This document shows, one piece after another, positions 25,427-34,588 of a DNA stretch of 64,000 nucleotides. The stretch is from Paenarthrobacter sp. A20 (GTDB lineage: Bacteria; Actinomycetota; Actinomycetes; Actinomycetales; Micrococcaceae). The number at the start of each line of letters is the position of its first letter. Positions within the stretch are counted from its first letter, which is position 1. The DNA lies in the NCBI RefSeq assembly GCF_024168825.1, contig NZ_JALJWH010000001.1:2976001-3040000 (forward strand). Reading direction: 5' to 3'. The position numbers were made by a program, and so were the translations under genes. The notes below the pieces were generated by a model that saw nothing but the letters and a program-made list of their open reading frames with translations, did no database searches and was not told the origin of the DNA.

Positions 25427-26713
25427 ATGGCATCGACTAACCGGTCAGCGAGCGACGCTGCAGAGAACACACTGTCCCTCCGCACCAAATGGGCCATTGC
25501 CGGCTTCATCGCGGGTGGCACCCTCGCCGGACTGGTGGGAGCCGGGTCCTCGGCGCTCGCAGTCTACTTTGCCCGCCGGGTCATCACCCCGGCCGCCCGC
25601 CACGAGGACCAGGAAGTCCTGGCAGTCATCCGAAGTGACCAAGGGCTGCAGGTCATCCTCGCCGCCACCCCTGATACGACCATCGACGGCGTGTTCAGCC
25701 TCTTTTTCTCTGGCGGCCAGGGCCACGCCAGGATTGGCCGGATCGTGTCGTATTCTCCTGCGGAACAGACGGTCCTTCGAGAGGTCGAGGAAGTCTACAG
25801 CGGCAACCTGCAGGAGGCCCGCCGCGGGTGGTGGAGCGGTGCTACCTACCCGGACCCGGCCGCGATCGGCCTTGCGGCTGAAGACGTGGACATAGAGGTC
25901 GACGGCGGGAAGGCACCGGCGTGGCTGATCCGCGCCGACGCTTCGGCGCCCGCCCCCGTGTGGGCAATCATGGTGCACGGCCGAGGCGCCACCCGGCTCG
26001 AAGGGCTCCGGGCAGTACGTACCGCGCACGACCTGGGCTTGGACAGCCTGCTGATCTCCTACCGCAACGACGGATTGGCTCCGTCGGCACTCGACGGTCG
26101 CTATGGACTGGGATCCACTGAATGGCGCGATGTTGAGGCTGCGATCGAATACGCGCTGGAGCATGGGGCACGGGAGATCGTCCTTTTTGGGTGGTCCATG
26201 GGCGGGGCCATCAGCCTGCAGACGGCCGATCTCTCCAAATACAGGCACCTGATCCGCGCCCTGGTGCTGGACGCCCCTGTTATCAACTGGGTCAACGTCA
26301 TGGCGCACCACGCCGAAATGAACAGGATTCCCTACACTGTGGGGCGCTATGGACAGCTGATGCTGGGACACCCGCTGGGGCGCAGGCTTACCGGCCTCGC
26401 GGCTCCTGTTGACTTGAAGGCGATGGACTGGGAAGCCCGCGCCATTGAGCTGCGCACTCCTACGCTGTTGATCCACAGCGTAGATGACGATTACGTTCCC
26501 TTCGGGCCATCTGCAAGCCTCGCTGAAAAGAACCCGGAAATGGTCACCTTTGAGCCGTTCAACGGCGCGCGGCACACCAAGGAATGGAACGTCGATCCGG
26601 AACGGTGGCAGCGCGTGGTTCACGCCTGGCTGCAACGCCAGTTGGCTCCGAGGAGCAATCCGGGACAGGGCGGCAGTGCGGGCCCAGCAGCTGTGTCAGG
26701 ACCTGTCGGATAG
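25427..26713 (+). CDS. alpha/beta hydrolase with N-terminal membrane segment
   Basis: A 428-residue hydrolase. After a short tail there is one hydrophobic segment (WAIAGFIAGGTLAGLVGAGSS, about 23-43) that probably anchors it to the membrane. The hydrolase domain starts near residue 170: oxyanion region IMVHGRGATR, nucleophile Ser in LFGWSMGGAIS, then HSVDDDYVPFG with the Asp and GARHTKEW with the His. The substrate is unknown. I chose the ATG at 25427, preceded six bases earlier by a -10-like AACAAT; the frame is open far upstream over the antisense of msrB and its neighbour, which is not coding in that frame. Confidence 0.88.
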   Translation: MASTNRSASDAAENTLSLRTKWAIAGFIAGGTLAGLVGAGSSALAVYFARRVITPAARHEDQEVLAVIRSDQGLQVILAATPDTTIDGVFSLFFSGGQGHARIGRIVSYSPAEQTVLREVEEVYSGNLQEARRGWWSGATYPDPAAIGLAAEDVDIEVDGGKAPAWLIRADASAPAPVWAIMVHGRGATRLEGLRAVRTAHDLGLDSLLISYRNDGLAPSALDGRYGLGSTEWRDVEAAIEYALEHGAREIVLFGWSMGGAISLQTADLSKYRHLIRALVLDAPVINWVNVMAHHAEMNRIPYTVGRYGQLMLGHPLGRRLTGLAAPVDLKAMDWEARAIELRTPTLLIHSVDDDYVPFGPSASLAEKNPEMVTFEPFNGARHTKEWNVDPERWQRVVHAWLQRQLAPRSNPGQGGSAGPAAVSGPVG

Positions 26714-26727
26714 GGTCGTGCCTGGCT

Positions 26728-27234
26728 TCAGACCTTCGCCGTCGGAGAGGTACCGATGGGTGCAACGGCGGCCTTGGTCAGCTTGATAAGGTCCCTCGGA
26801 GCAAGTTCGATGTCCAGCCCCCGGCGTCCGCCGGATACCAGGATGGTGGCAAAGGTCAGCGCTGATTCGTCCAGAACCGTTGGAGAGGACTGGCGCTGTC
26901 CCAGCGGCGATATGCCGCCAAGCACATATCCGGAGCGACGTTCAGCGGCTTTGGGATCTGCCATGGCCGCTTTCTTTGCCCCCAGGGCGGCAGCCACGGA
27001 CTTGAGGTCGAGGTTGCCGGACACTGGGACAATGGCCACCGCCAGCCGGCCTTCAACTTCCACCATCAGCGTCTTGAATACCCGCGCGGTCTCGATGCCC
27101 AGGACTTCGGCGGCTTCCAGGCCGTAACTGGCAGCCGCCGGATCATGGGCATAGGGGTGCAGCACAAAGGGAACGCCGGCCGCAGCAAGCGCTGCAGTGG
27201 CCGGCGTTCCCTGTGAAGCCATCTTCTTGGCCAT
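26728..27234 (-). CDS. ybaK: Cys-tRNA(Pro)/Cys-tRNA(Cys) deacylase, YbaK family
   Basis: A 168-residue editing enzyme that removes cysteine mischarged onto tRNA-Pro. The conserved lysine is Lys54 in ARVFKTLMVEV; other family blocks are YVLGGISPLGQRQ and RRGLDIELAPRDLI. The length is normal. It converges on the hydrolase gene with only 14 bases between stops and no obvious terminator. The ATG is used, though the following Met5 is a possible alternative. Confidence 0.93.
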   Translation of the reverse strand: MAKKMASQGTPATAALAAAGVPFVLHPYAHDPAAASYGLEAAEVLGIETARVFKTLMVEVEGRLAVAIVPVSGNLDLKSVAAALGAKKAAMADPKAAERRSGYVLGGISPLGQRQSSPTVLDESALTFATILVSGGRRGLDIELAPRDLIKLTKAAVAPIGTSPTAKV

Positions 27235-27269
27235 ACCGTGTGGGCGTGCCTTTCAGTGTTCCAGCCGGT

Positions 27270-27728
27270 TCAGTGTTCCAGCCGGCCCGCGGCTGCAACC
27301 TTGCGCTTGATACGGCCGAGCATGGCGGTCATTCCCCGCATGCGCAGGGGAGTGATGGCCCGGGTCAGGCCCAGCAGTTCGGGCATGTCGTCCGGAACAG
27401 CCAGGATTTCTTCGGCTGTCAGTCCGTCCAGGCCCTCGTGCAGGACACCTGCGAAGCCACGGGTGGTCGGCGCCTCCTGCGGAGCCTTGAAGAAGAGCCG
27501 GTACTTACGGGCACCGTCTGGATTCTTCTCGGATTCGATGGTGAGGAACAAAGGCGACTGGCATTCCACGACCTGCTCCAGCAGCTCGGGGTGGTCCTTC
27601 AAACGCTCAGGAAGCTCCGGCAGGCCCCGGGAGAACTCAAGCAGAAGCTGCAGGCGGTCAGGCTCCGTCAGTGCCTGGAAGTCATCGACGATCTCCGCCA
27701 ATGCGGCGGGCAAAGTGTATGTACTCAT
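27270..27728 (-). CDS. SufE family cysteine desulfuration protein
   Basis: A 152-residue SufE-type sulfur acceptor, which takes sulfur from a cysteine desulfurase for Fe-S cluster assembly. The acceptor cysteine is Cys56 in VECQSPLFL, and the GLTAEEILAVPDDMPELLGL motif is typical. I chose the ATG at 27728 with GGAAGAG directly upstream, discarding six extra N-terminal residues. It follows the sulfurtransferase gene by 72 bases on the same strand; that pairing is common in actinobacteria and suggests sulfur relay from the rhodanese. Confidence 0.92.
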   Translation of the reverse strand: MSTYTLPAALAEIVDDFQALTEPDRLQLLLEFSRGLPELPERLKDHPELLEQVVECQSPLFLTIESEKNPDGARKYRLFFKAPQEAPTTRGFAGVLHEGLDGLTAEEILAVPDDMPELLGLTRAITPLRMRGMTAMLGRIKRKVAAAGRLEH

Positions 27729-27800
27729 CTCTTCCAGCTTACGCACTACAGCGGCGAATGCACTTTGTGTGCCGCAACACTACGGGCCCCCGCTGCTTTG

Positions 27801-28727
27801 CTAGTTGCTTGCGAAAGCGGCAGGGACAGCACCCCGGTCGGCGCCCTTGACGATGGGAACCCGAACCGCGTTGCCCCACTCCGTCCAGGAGCCGTCGTAG
27901 TTGCGTACGGTATCGAAGCCGAGGAGGTATTTCAGGGCGAACCACGTGTGGCTTGAACGTTCGCCGATGCGGCAGTACGCCACCACGTCGTCGCCCGCCT
28001 TGAGCCCGGCCTCGCCGAGGTACAGGGCTTCGAGTTCTTCACGGCTGCGGTAGGTGCCGTCTTCCGCAGCGGCACGGGCCCACGGAATCGATGCGGCCGT
28101 GGGGATGTGGCCGCCACGGAGGGCGCCTTCCTCGGGGTAGGCCGGCATGTGGGTGCGCTGGCCCGTGTATTCCTCGGGGGAGCGGACATCGATCAGGGGG
28201 TTGCCCAGGTGCGCCAGGACGTCTTCCTTGAACGCGCGGATGGGAGCGTCATTGCGCTCTACCTCCGGGTATTCGCCGACGGCGGGCTGAGAAGCTTCGG
28301 TGGTCAGCTCGCGGCCTTCAGCGATCCACTTGTCCCGGCCGCCGTCCAGGAGACGGACATCCTGGTGGCCGAAAAGGGTGAAAACCCAGAGGGCGTAGGC
28401 GGCCCACCAGTTGGACTTGTCGCCGTAGATGACCACGGTGCTGTCACGGGAGATGCCCTTGGACGCGGCGAGGGCGGCGAATGCGGCACCATCCACGTAG
28501 TCACGGGTGACTTCGTCATTCAGGTCGGTGTGCCAGTCGATCTTGACGGCGCCCGGGATGTGGCCGGTCTCGTACAGGAGGACGTCTTCATCGGACTCCA
28601 CGACAACCAGCTTGCCGTCGGCAATAGCGCCGTCTGCAAGTGCTGCCGCGAGCCATTCGGTGGAGACAAGGCGTTCAGGGTTCGCGTACGACGCGAACTT
28701 TTCGTTCTGTTCAACGGGGTAGGACAT
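27801..28727 (-). CDS. sseA: sulfurtransferase with two rhodanese domains
   Basis: A 308-residue tandem-rhodanese enzyme (thiosulfate or 3-mercaptopyruvate sulfurtransferase). The N-terminal domain (about 15-140) is inactive, with no Cys at the active loop. The C-terminal domain (about 165-290) carries Cys252 in [13 protein letters not shown]. The CRIGERS loop resembles thiosulfate-type and actinobacterial SseA/CysA2 enzymes. ATG with GAAAGG upstream. The 209 bases between it and the divergent zapE gene hold only promoters. Confidence 0.93.
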   Translation of the reverse strand: MSYPVEQNEKFASYANPERLVSTEWLAAALADGAIADGKLVVVESDEDVLLYETGHIPGAVKIDWHTDLNDEVTRDYVDGAAFAALAASKGISRDSTVVIYGDKSNWWAAYALWVFTLFGHQDVRLLDGGRDKWIAEGRELTTEASQPAVGEYPEVERNDAPIRAFKEDVLAHLGNPLIDVRSPEEYTGQRTHMPAYPEEGALRGGHIPTAASIPWARAAAEDGTYRSREELEALYLGEAGLKAGDDVVAYCRIGERSSHTWFALKYLLGFDTVRNYDGSWTEWGNAVRVPIVKGADRGAVPAAFASN

Positions 28728-28936
28728 GGTGATGGCCTTTCACTGACAACGGACGGAGCCAGGCCGGGGAGGATGGTGCAAGCGCCAGCCCGGCGTGCTC
28801 CCAACACTAACCACGGGTCGCCAGGAATGCTTCCCTGTGGTCATACGGTGAAACATGGGCTTGGTCACGTGTCCGTTCCGAGCGCTCCGAAGCCGGTATT
28901 CTTGCTGGGGACCTAATACCGAAGGAACGGACCACC

Positions 28937-29977
28937 GTGGTACAGATCGAACAACTGGCTGCCCGCACGCCGGCAGTCTCCGTGGAGGAACTCCTCAAGG
29001 GTTTCTACCCCTCTCCGCGATTCGGAGAGGTGTCGTTCGACAGCTACCGGCCCGACCCGTCGCAACCGAGTCAAGCAAACGCTGTAAAGCTCCTCTCGGC
29101 CTTTGCAGATGGTGTGGGCTCCGACGAAGGCAGCGGGCTCTTCAAGAAACTGTTCGCCAAAAAGGCGCCGGCCACCAGGGCGGGAATCTACCTGGACGGT
29201 GGCTTCGGTGTCGGTAAGACCCACCTCTTGGCGTCTCTGTGGCACAGGTCTCCGGGTCCGAAGGCCTTCGGCACCTTCGTGGAATACACCAACCTCGTGG
29301 GGGCACTCTCCTTCCGAAAGACTGTTGAAGCCCTCAGCAGCTACAAGCTGGTCTGCATCGACGAATTCGAACTCGACGATCCCGGGGACACCGTGCTGAT
29401 GTCCCGCCTCATGCGTGAACTGGCCGACGCCGGCGTCAAGCTCGCTGCCACGTCCAACACACTGCCCGGTTCGCTGGGCGAAGGGCGCTTTGCCGCCGTC
29501 GACTTCCAGCGTGAGATCCAGGTCCTCGCCGACCAATTCGACGTCGTCAGGATCGACGGCGAGGACTTCCGCCATCGCGGCTTGCCGGCTGCTCCTGCGC
29601 CGCTCAAGACAGAAGAACTCAAGCACCGCATGAAAGCCGAATTCGACGGCAAGACTGTGGCCGTGGACGACTTCCGCACCCTCGTCAACCACCTGGCCGC
29701 CGTCCACCCCAGCCGTTACCGGCAGCTCATCTCGGGTGTGGAGGCAGTGGTGTGGAGTGACGTCGAAACCGTTACCGAACAGGCGGTCGCCCTGCGCTTT
29801 GTGGTGCTGGCCGACCGGCTGTACGACAAAGATGTGCCCATCCTTGCCAGCGGCGTCCCCTTCGATAAGCTCTTTACCGAAGAAATGATGACCGGCGGCT
29901 ACACGAAGAAGTACTTCCGCGCTGTTTCCAGGCTGACCGCACTTGCCCGTGAGGCCCAAAACCACGAGCCTGCCTGA
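28937..29977 (+). CDS. zapE: cell division protein ZapE (AFG1-like ATPase)
   Basis: A 346-residue P-loop ATPase that in Escherichia coli associates with the FtsZ ring. Walker A GGFGVGKT is at 88-95, Walker B VCIDEFELDD at 139-148, and the sensor region LAATSNTLPGSLGEGRF follows. The conserved DFRTLVN and LYDKDVPIL blocks of the family are present. GTG start with GAAGGA about 12 bases upstream and a TAATAC -10-like box at 28914-28919. Its stop is one base from the stop of the convergent benE-like gene. Confidence 0.92.
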   Translation: MVQIEQLAARTPAVSVEELLKGFYPSPRFGEVSFDSYRPDPSQPSQANAVKLLSAFADGVGSDEGSGLFKKLFAKKAPATRAGIYLDGGFGVGKTHLLASLWHRSPGPKAFGTFVEYTNLVGALSFRKTVEALSSYKLVCIDEFELDDPGDTVLMSRLMRELADAGVKLAATSNTLPGSLGEGRFAAVDFQREIQVLADQFDVVRIDGEDFRHRGLPAAPAPLKTEELKHRMKAEFDGKTVAVDDFRTLVNHLAAVHPSRYRQLISGVEAVVWSDVETVTEQAVALRFVVLADRLYDKDVPILASGVPFDKLFTEEMMTGGYTKKYFRAVSRLTALAREAQNHEPA

Positions 29978-29978
29978 T

Positions 29979-31196
29979 TCAGGCCTTCTGAAGAGGCTCC
30001 CTGCTCTTCAGCATCCAGCGGACCAGGATACCTCCAGCCAAAGCCCAGAAAGCAGCGCCCACACCGGCGAAGCTGAGGCCCGATGCTGCCAGTAGGAAAG
30101 TGATGCACGCCGGAATGCGTTCCTCGGTGACGGCCAGGGCGGAGGATATTGACGCGGCCAAGGTCCCCAGGAGTGCGAGACCGGCCACGGCCTCAAGAAG
30201 TCCTGGCGGGGCAGCAGCCACCAAGGTAACCAGTGCTGCGGATGCGGCTGCGAGGACCAGATAGGCGAAGCCGGAGACGAACGCGGCGATCCAGCGCCTG
30301 CCATGGTCTTTGCCCGCCTCCTCACCCGCGGCCAGTGCCGCGCTGAGAGCAGCCAGGTTGATGGCATGGCCTCCGAAGGGTGCACCGACCATGGTTCCAG
30401 CTCCAGTGACCAGCATGGATGAACGCCATGGCGTGGCGTACCCAAATGACTTCAGCACCGCGACACCGGGAATGTTCTGCGACGCCATCGTGACGATGAA
30501 CAAAGGCAACGCCAGCCCCACAGCAGCCTCCAGGGAAAAAGCAGGGGTGGTCCATTCCAGCCTGGGCAGGAGACTGTCCACAGGTAACTGGACACCATTG
30601 GAAGCGATGTGGATTCCGATGACGGCAAGGGCAACCAGCAACGACGCCGGGACCGACCACCGCGGTGCGAATTTCATCAGGACAACCCAGCACAGGACCA
30701 CTGGAGCAATGAAGAGCGGCGCCGAGCCCAACGACTTGAAAGGCGCCAGGCACAGGGGGAGTAAGACCCCGGCGAGCATGGCTTGCGCCAATGCCGTGGG
30801 GATTTTAGCCATGAGCCGGCCCAGGACGGGAAGCAAACCTGTGAGGACGATCAGTACCCCGACGATCAAAAAGGCACCAACGGCGGCCGGCCAACCGCCG
30901 TCGACCATTCCAGCAGAGGCGAGCAGCGCCGCGCCAGGCGTGGACCATGCGAGCGTCACCGGCATCCGGGATCGCCAGGACAGCCAGAGAATGCCCAGGC
31001 CAAAAGTAAGGGTCAGAACCAGCAAGCCGCTGGATGCCTGGGACTGATTGGCCCCGACAGACTGCAAACCCGCAAGGACAACAGCGAATGACGAGGTGAA
31101 ACCGACAAGCGCCGTGACGATGCCGGCAGTGATCGGTGGGCCCAGTGGCTCCCGGTTGGTCCGGGGTTGCGTGGTTGACGGGGAGACTGAAGGCAT
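29979..31196 (-). CDS. BenE family benzoate/H+ symporter
   Basis: A 405-residue inner-membrane protein with about 11-12 hydrophobic segments. It resembles benzoate:proton symporters, as in GLLVLTLTFGLGILWLSWRS, SQNIPGVAVLKSFGY and GAPFGGHAINLAALSAAL. The NIPG and FGGHAINLA motifs are typical of BenE. No aromatic catabolic genes are nearby, so the real substrate is uncertain. I chose the ATG at 31196; a TTG three codons upstream is possible. Its stop is one base from that of zapE. Confidence 0.88.
   Translation of the reverse strand: MPSVSPSTTQPRTNREPLGPPITAGIVTALVGFTSSFAVVLAGLQSVGANQSQASSGLLVLTLTFGLGILWLSWRSRMPVTLAWSTPGAALLASAGMVDGGWPAAVGAFLIVGVLIVLTGLLPVLGRLMAKIPTALAQAMLAGVLLPLCLAPFKSLGSAPLFIAPVVLCWVVLMKFAPRWSVPASLLVALAVIGIHIASNGVQLPVDSLLPRLEWTTPAFSLEAAVGLALPLFIVTMASQNIPGVAVLKSFGYATPWRSSMLVTGAGTMVGAPFGGHAINLAALSAALAAGEEAGKDHGRRWIAAFVSGFAYLVLAAASAALVTLVAAAPPGLLEAVAGLALLGTLAASISSALAVTEERIPACITFLLAASGLSFAGVGAAFWALAGGILVRWMLKSREPLQKA
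29988..30011 (+). terminator. possible terminator for zapE inside the end of the BenE gene
   Basis: Perfect 8-base inverted repeat (29988-29995 with 30004-30011), 10 bases past the zapE stop, located in the last codons of the convergent gene. Confidence 0.35.
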
Positions 31197-31323
31197 AGAG
31201 ACCAAAGTACCTGACCGGCCAAAGGCGACCGTAGAAGTTGGCCGTTAAACGCCAAGGGCACCGGTGGCGCCTCTCGGCGGGACCGGTGCCCCCTTGACGT
31301 ATCTGGTACGGCGGCTCAGGCAG

Positions 31324-31551
31324 CTATGGCTGCTTCGGCTCATCCGCGACGGGAGCCTGCTGAGGCTCTCCGTCATTCTTGGCCACGAAGTCGGAAGCGG
31401 CATTCTGGACCTTGTCGACGTGACCGGCGTACTTGCCGCCCGTCTTCTCGTCCACAAAATCCCCGGCCTTTTCGATGCCATTCTTGATGGCTTCTTCGTT
31501 GCCTTGAATGAGACCCTGAGCCTTACCCTTCAGGTCGTCAATTAAACCCAC
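31324..31551 (-). CDS. small antitoxin-like protein (Rv0909/MT0933 family)
   Basis: A 75-residue hydrophilic protein: MGLIDDLKGKAQGLIQ, EEAIKNGIEKAGDFVDEKTG, YAGHVDKVQNAASDFV and a Pro/Gln/Glu tail. This fits the actinobacterial family annotated as putative antitoxin (Rv0909/MT0933-like), amphipathic helices with repeated Gly-Lys turns. No toxin gene lies beside it, so an antitoxin role is doubtful; a CsbD-like stress role is another possibility. GTG start at 31551 with a strong GGGAGGTG site. The frame continues upstream 25 codons without support. Confidence 0.75.
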   Translation of the reverse strand: MGLIDDLKGKAQGLIQGNEEAIKNGIEKAGDFVDEKTGGKYAGHVDKVQNAASDFVAKNDGEPQQAPVADEPKQP

Positions 31552-31652
31552 GGGCACCTCCCTTCCATCGCGGAGCCAGTTCGCTCCTCCGCGTCCGACC
31601 CTAACACCAGATGGTATGGGTGCCAAGGGTTCGGGGCGGTGCTGTGGTCAAA

Positions 31653-33107
31653 CTATGCCGACGGCGTACTGGACACCTTATGGCGGGGACTATCCGGGTT
31701 CATCAGCGAGTGCCTTCGGCCGTAGGCGAAGTAGATCACCAGCCCGATGACCAGCCACACTCCGAAACGCAACCAGGTTTCCCAGTGCAGTTGGAACATG
31801 AGGAATGCCGAAGCAAGGACGCCGAAGGCGGGAACCACCGGCATGAGCGGCAGGCGGAAGGTACGCGGAGCGTTGGGCTTGGTGTAGCGGAAGACAATCA
31901 CGGAAACACAAACCACCACGAAAGCGGCCAGGATACCGATGTTGGTCAGGTCGGCCACTTCCTTGATGGGGAAGACGCCGGCAAGGAACGCCGAGGCGAC
32001 GCCGGCGATCCATGTGACGCGCTGTGGCGTGCCGTGCCGGTCCGTTTTGGCGAACCAGCCTGGCAGCAGGCCGTCGCGGCTCATGGAGAACCACACGCGG
32101 GTGACGCCCAACAGGAACGTGAGCATGACGGTCAGGATGGACAGGACAGCGAAGACCGAGATGATGGTGGCAATGACCGGGAGTCCGACCCCTTGGAACG
32201 CCGATGCGAAGCCGGCGGTGGGATTGATGTCCTTGTAGTTCTGCATCCCCGTGAGGACCAGCGTGGCAGCGACGTACAACAGCATGGCAATGATCAAGGA
32301 CAGGATGATGGCCTTGGGCATGTGCTTCTTGCCGTCCTTGGCCTCTTCCGCCGCTGTACTCATGGCGTCATAACCGAAGACTGCGAAGAAGACGGTCGCG
32401 GCGCCGGCAATGACCGGACCGAAGCCACTGGGCATGAACGGGTTGTAGTTCTCAGCGTTCACGTAGAAAATGCCAAGGCCGATGATGAAGAGGATCAGGA
32501 TGACCTTGATGGCTACCGCGACAAGTTCGAACCGGCCGAACGCCTTGGTTCCACGGCTCAGGATCCACGTTACCAAGAGGCAGACGAGGATCGCGGGGAG
32601 GTTGATGATGCCGCCCTTGCCCTCGTCGGCAGTGGACGTCATCCAGGTTGGCATGTGGATTCCGATGCCGGAGAGGAACGCGTCAAAGTAGCCGGAGATG
32701 CCGATGGCCACCACTGCCACGATGGCGATGTATTCCAGCAGGAGGTCCCAACCGATGAACCAGCCAATGATCTCGCCAAGGGCCACATAGCCGTAGGTGT
32801 AAGCCGAGCCGGCACGGGGGATCATCCCAGCGAATTCGGCGTAGGAAAGCGCGGCTGCGCCGGACGCCAGGCCGGCGATCAGGAAGGAAAACAGCACGGC
32901 AGGGCCAACGCCCGGAGTTCCCTCGCTGCCATGGGCTACAAGTCCGGCAAGGGAGAAAATCCCGACGCCGATAATTCCCCCGACGCCGATGGCCGTCAGT
33001 TGCCAGAGGCCAAGACTCTTGAATAGTCCGCTGTGCTTGTTTTCTTCCTCAATGTCGTCGATCGGCTTGCGTCTCAGGACGGACTTGGAAGTCGTCTGTT
33101 GATTCAT
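31653..33107 (-). CDS. APC family amino acid permease
   Basis: A 484-residue membrane protein with about 12-14 hydrophobic segments. The first carries IGVGGIIGVGIFSLAG, the APC substrate-binding glycine motif, and RAGSAYTYGYVALGEIIGW follows, as in cationic-amino-acid-transporter-like (CAT/YfnA) permeases. Later blocks are FAVFGYDAMSTAAEEAKDG and RVWFSMSRDGLLPG. Substrate probably a cationic or branched-chain amino acid; it cannot be fixed from sequence. ATG with AGGAG nine bases upstream. A -10-like box embedded in an inverted repeat lies about 40 bases upstream. Confidence 0.9.
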   Translation of the reverse strand: MNQQTTSKSVLRRKPIDDIEEENKHSGLFKSLGLWQLTAIGVGGIIGVGIFSLAGLVAHGSEGTPGVGPAVLFSFLIAGLASGAAALSYAEFAGMIPRAGSAYTYGYVALGEIIGWFIGWDLLLEYIAIVAVVAIGISGYFDAFLSGIGIHMPTWMTSTADEGKGGIINLPAILVCLLVTWILSRGTKAFGRFELVAVAIKVILILFIIGLGIFYVNAENYNPFMPSGFGPVIAGAATVFFAVFGYDAMSTAAEEAKDGKKHMPKAIILSLIIAMLLYVAATLVLTGMQNYKDINPTAGFASAFQGVGLPVIATIISVFAVLSILTVMLTFLLGVTRVWFSMSRDGLLPGWFAKTDRHGTPQRVTWIAGVASAFLAGVFPIKEVADLTNIGILAAFVVVCVSVIVFRYTKPNAPRTFRLPLMPVVPAFGVLASAFLMFQLHWETWLRFGVWLVIGLVIYFAYGRRHSLMNPDSPRHKVSSTPSA

Positions 33108-33144
33108 GGGGGTACTCCTGCCAGTTGGCGTGGAACGGTGATGA

Positions 33145-33166
33145 GCTCGCAGTACATTATGCGAGC
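33145..33166 (-). promoter_or_regulatory. -10 box inside an inverted repeat, candidate operator of the permease gene
   Basis: GCTCGCA (33145-33151) and TGCGAGC (33160-33166) form a perfect 7-base inverted repeat with an 8-base centre. On the minus strand TAATGT (33159-33154) in the centre is a good -10 hexamer for the permease gene. A repressor bound here would block the promoter. Confidence 0.4.
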
Positions 33167-33249
33167 CGAATCACATTAGATAAAGCGAATTCTTCTGAGG
33201 GGTATCAGTTACTTCACGTAATGAGTCGGCGATAAGCCAAAATTGGGCA

Positions 33250-33277
33250 CAAAAAAAGCAGCTCCGGGGAGCTGCTT
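33250..33277 (-). terminator. intrinsic terminator of the minus-strand tRNA cluster
   Basis: AAGCAGCTCC/GGAGCTGCTT stem (33256-33265 with 33268-33277) followed on the minus strand by seven U residues. A classic intrinsic terminator right after the last tRNA-Gly. Confidence 0.85.
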
Positions 33278-33285
33278 TTCTTTTC

Positions 33286-33361
<76 letters not shown>

Positions 33362-33418
33362 ACATGTTGTCTTCCGGGCTGATGCCTGGCCGTCAACAAC
33401 AAACAAGTTGCCTTGTTC

Positions 33419-33493
33419 TGGTGGGCGATACTGGGATCGAACCAGTGACCTCTTCCGTGTCAGGGAAGCGCGCTACCGCTGCGCCAATCGCCC
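33419..33493 (-). tRNA. tRNA-Val(GAC), copy 1
   Basis: Acceptor GGGCGAT/ATCGCCC, anticodon loop CTGACAC (GAC), T-loop TTCGATC, and encoded ACCA at the 3' end. 75 bases. Identical to the copy at 33658. Confidence 0.97.
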
Positions 33494-33527
33494 GTTACCG
33501 GGTCCTTCAATGTCCTTCAAAAAGGAG

Positions 33528-33600
<73 letters not shown>

Positions 33601-33657
33601 ACATGTTGTCTTCCGGGCTGATGCCTGGACGTCAACAACAAACAAGTTGCCTTGTTC

Positions 33658-33732
33658 TGGTGGGCGATACTGGGATCGAACCAGTGACCTCTTCCGTGTC
33701 AGGGAAGCGCGCTACCGCTGCGCCAATCGCCC
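33658..33732 (-). tRNA. tRNA-Val(GAC), copy 2
   Basis: Identical to the copy at 33419, with encoded ACCA. 75 bases. Confidence 0.97.
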
Positions 33733-33771
33733 ATGCATCCAGCCAACTGCTGGAAGACATGGTTTTCACCG

Positions 33772-33842
33772 AGGTGGGTACGGGATTCGAACCCGTGTAT
33801 ACGGCTTTGCAGGCCGCTGCCTCGCCTCTCGGCCAACCCACC
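33772..33842 (-). tRNA. tRNA-Cys(GCA)
   Basis: Acceptor GGTGGGT/ACCCACC, anticodon loop CTGCAAA (GCA), discriminator U as expected for Cys, no encoded CCA. 71 bases. Confidence 0.96.
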
Positions 33843-33888
33843 GTGTAAGCCGAATTCCGGGGAATTCCTGCTTTGACAGTGCCTTGCG

Positions 33889-33961
<73 letters not shown>

Positions 33962-34169
33962 AGTGTCGTTTCGGCGGGCAGCCCTGCAGGCTTTCCGTCG
34001 CTTTCCGACGAGTAAAAACTCTATAGGAGGTTCCTGCAATCTCCAAATCGGTAGCTTGCATTGGTGCGCGATGGCCCCTGGATCCTTGATTTTCCGGGAA
34101 ACCCGCGGAGTTTCATGGCTGTAATTCCATGGTTGTAGTTCGACCGCAAATGCAGCGCTCCGATGGGTT

Positions 34170-34197
34170 TTGCATTCCAGCGATGGTCCGTTAGTGT
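34170..34197 (+). promoter_or_regulatory. possible promoter of tRNA-Val(CAC)
   Basis: TTGCAT (34170-34175) and TAGTGT (34192-34197) are separated by 16 bases, with the tRNA starting 13 bases further on. Confidence 0.35.
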
Positions 34198-34210
34198 TTT
34201 CTATGCACCC

Positions 34211-34285
34211 GGGCGATTGGCGCAGTGGTAGCGCGCTTCGTTCACACCGAAGAGGTCACTGGTTCGAACCCAGTATCGCCCACCA
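34211..34285 (+). tRNA. tRNA-Val(CAC)
   Basis: Acceptor GGGCGAT/ATCGCCC, anticodon loop TTCACAC (CAC), TTCGAAC T-loop, encoded ACCA. 75 bases. Divergent from the other six tRNAs of the cluster and a different isoacceptor from the GAC copies. Confidence 0.96.
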
Positions 34286-34291
34286 CCGGGA

Positions 34292-34336
34292 AGCCCCGTT
34301 TGGACTGATTGTTTCGGTCCGAACGGGGTTTCTTTT
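34292..34336 (+). terminator. intrinsic terminator after tRNA-Val(CAC)
   Basis: A 13-base stem (GCCCCGTTTGGAC with GTCCGAACGGGGT, one G-U pair) followed by TTCTTTTT. Confidence 0.85.
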
Positions 34337-34408
34337 TGCTTGCGCCTTGTTTGTCTGGGGATTGTGCGTTTCTGCGTCACGAACCGGGCGGACGCGATAC
34401 CCATCAAC

Positions 34409-34576
34409 ATGCGCGAACAAAAAGAACCAGAATTGTCCCCGGCTGCCGCGGAACCCGCCCTGCTGTTCGAGGATCTTGCCTTGACGGCCCCTATCCTCGC
34501 TGGAAAGCTCGCCCGGCTGCCCCCGGAGCAGCTCGCAATGGTCTTCCCGCCGGAGAATTCTGTCGGCCCTGTATGA
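34409..34576 (+). CDS. small hypothetical protein (55 aa)
   Basis: From the ATG at 34409 it reads MREQKEPELSPAAAEPALLF, then EDLALTAPILAGKLARLPPE and QLAMVFPPENSVGPV. Codon third positions are strongly G/C from codon 10 on, as in real genes here, and the C-terminal half looks like an amphipathic helix. No family recognised. It ends 12 bases before the RecB-like nuclease gene, so it is probably its upstream partner. The frame is open further upstream but that part overlaps the tRNA terminator. Confidence 0.5.
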   Translation: MREQKEPELSPAAAEPALLFEDLALTAPILAGKLARLPPEQLAMVFPPENSVGPV

Positions 34577-34588
34577 CACAGTCTTTAT

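Noticed and set aside
31611..33026. Plus-strand frame of 471 codons opposite the amino acid permease
   Set aside because: Composition is dominated by Asp, Glu, Gly and His, typical for the antisense of a membrane protein gene; no motif.
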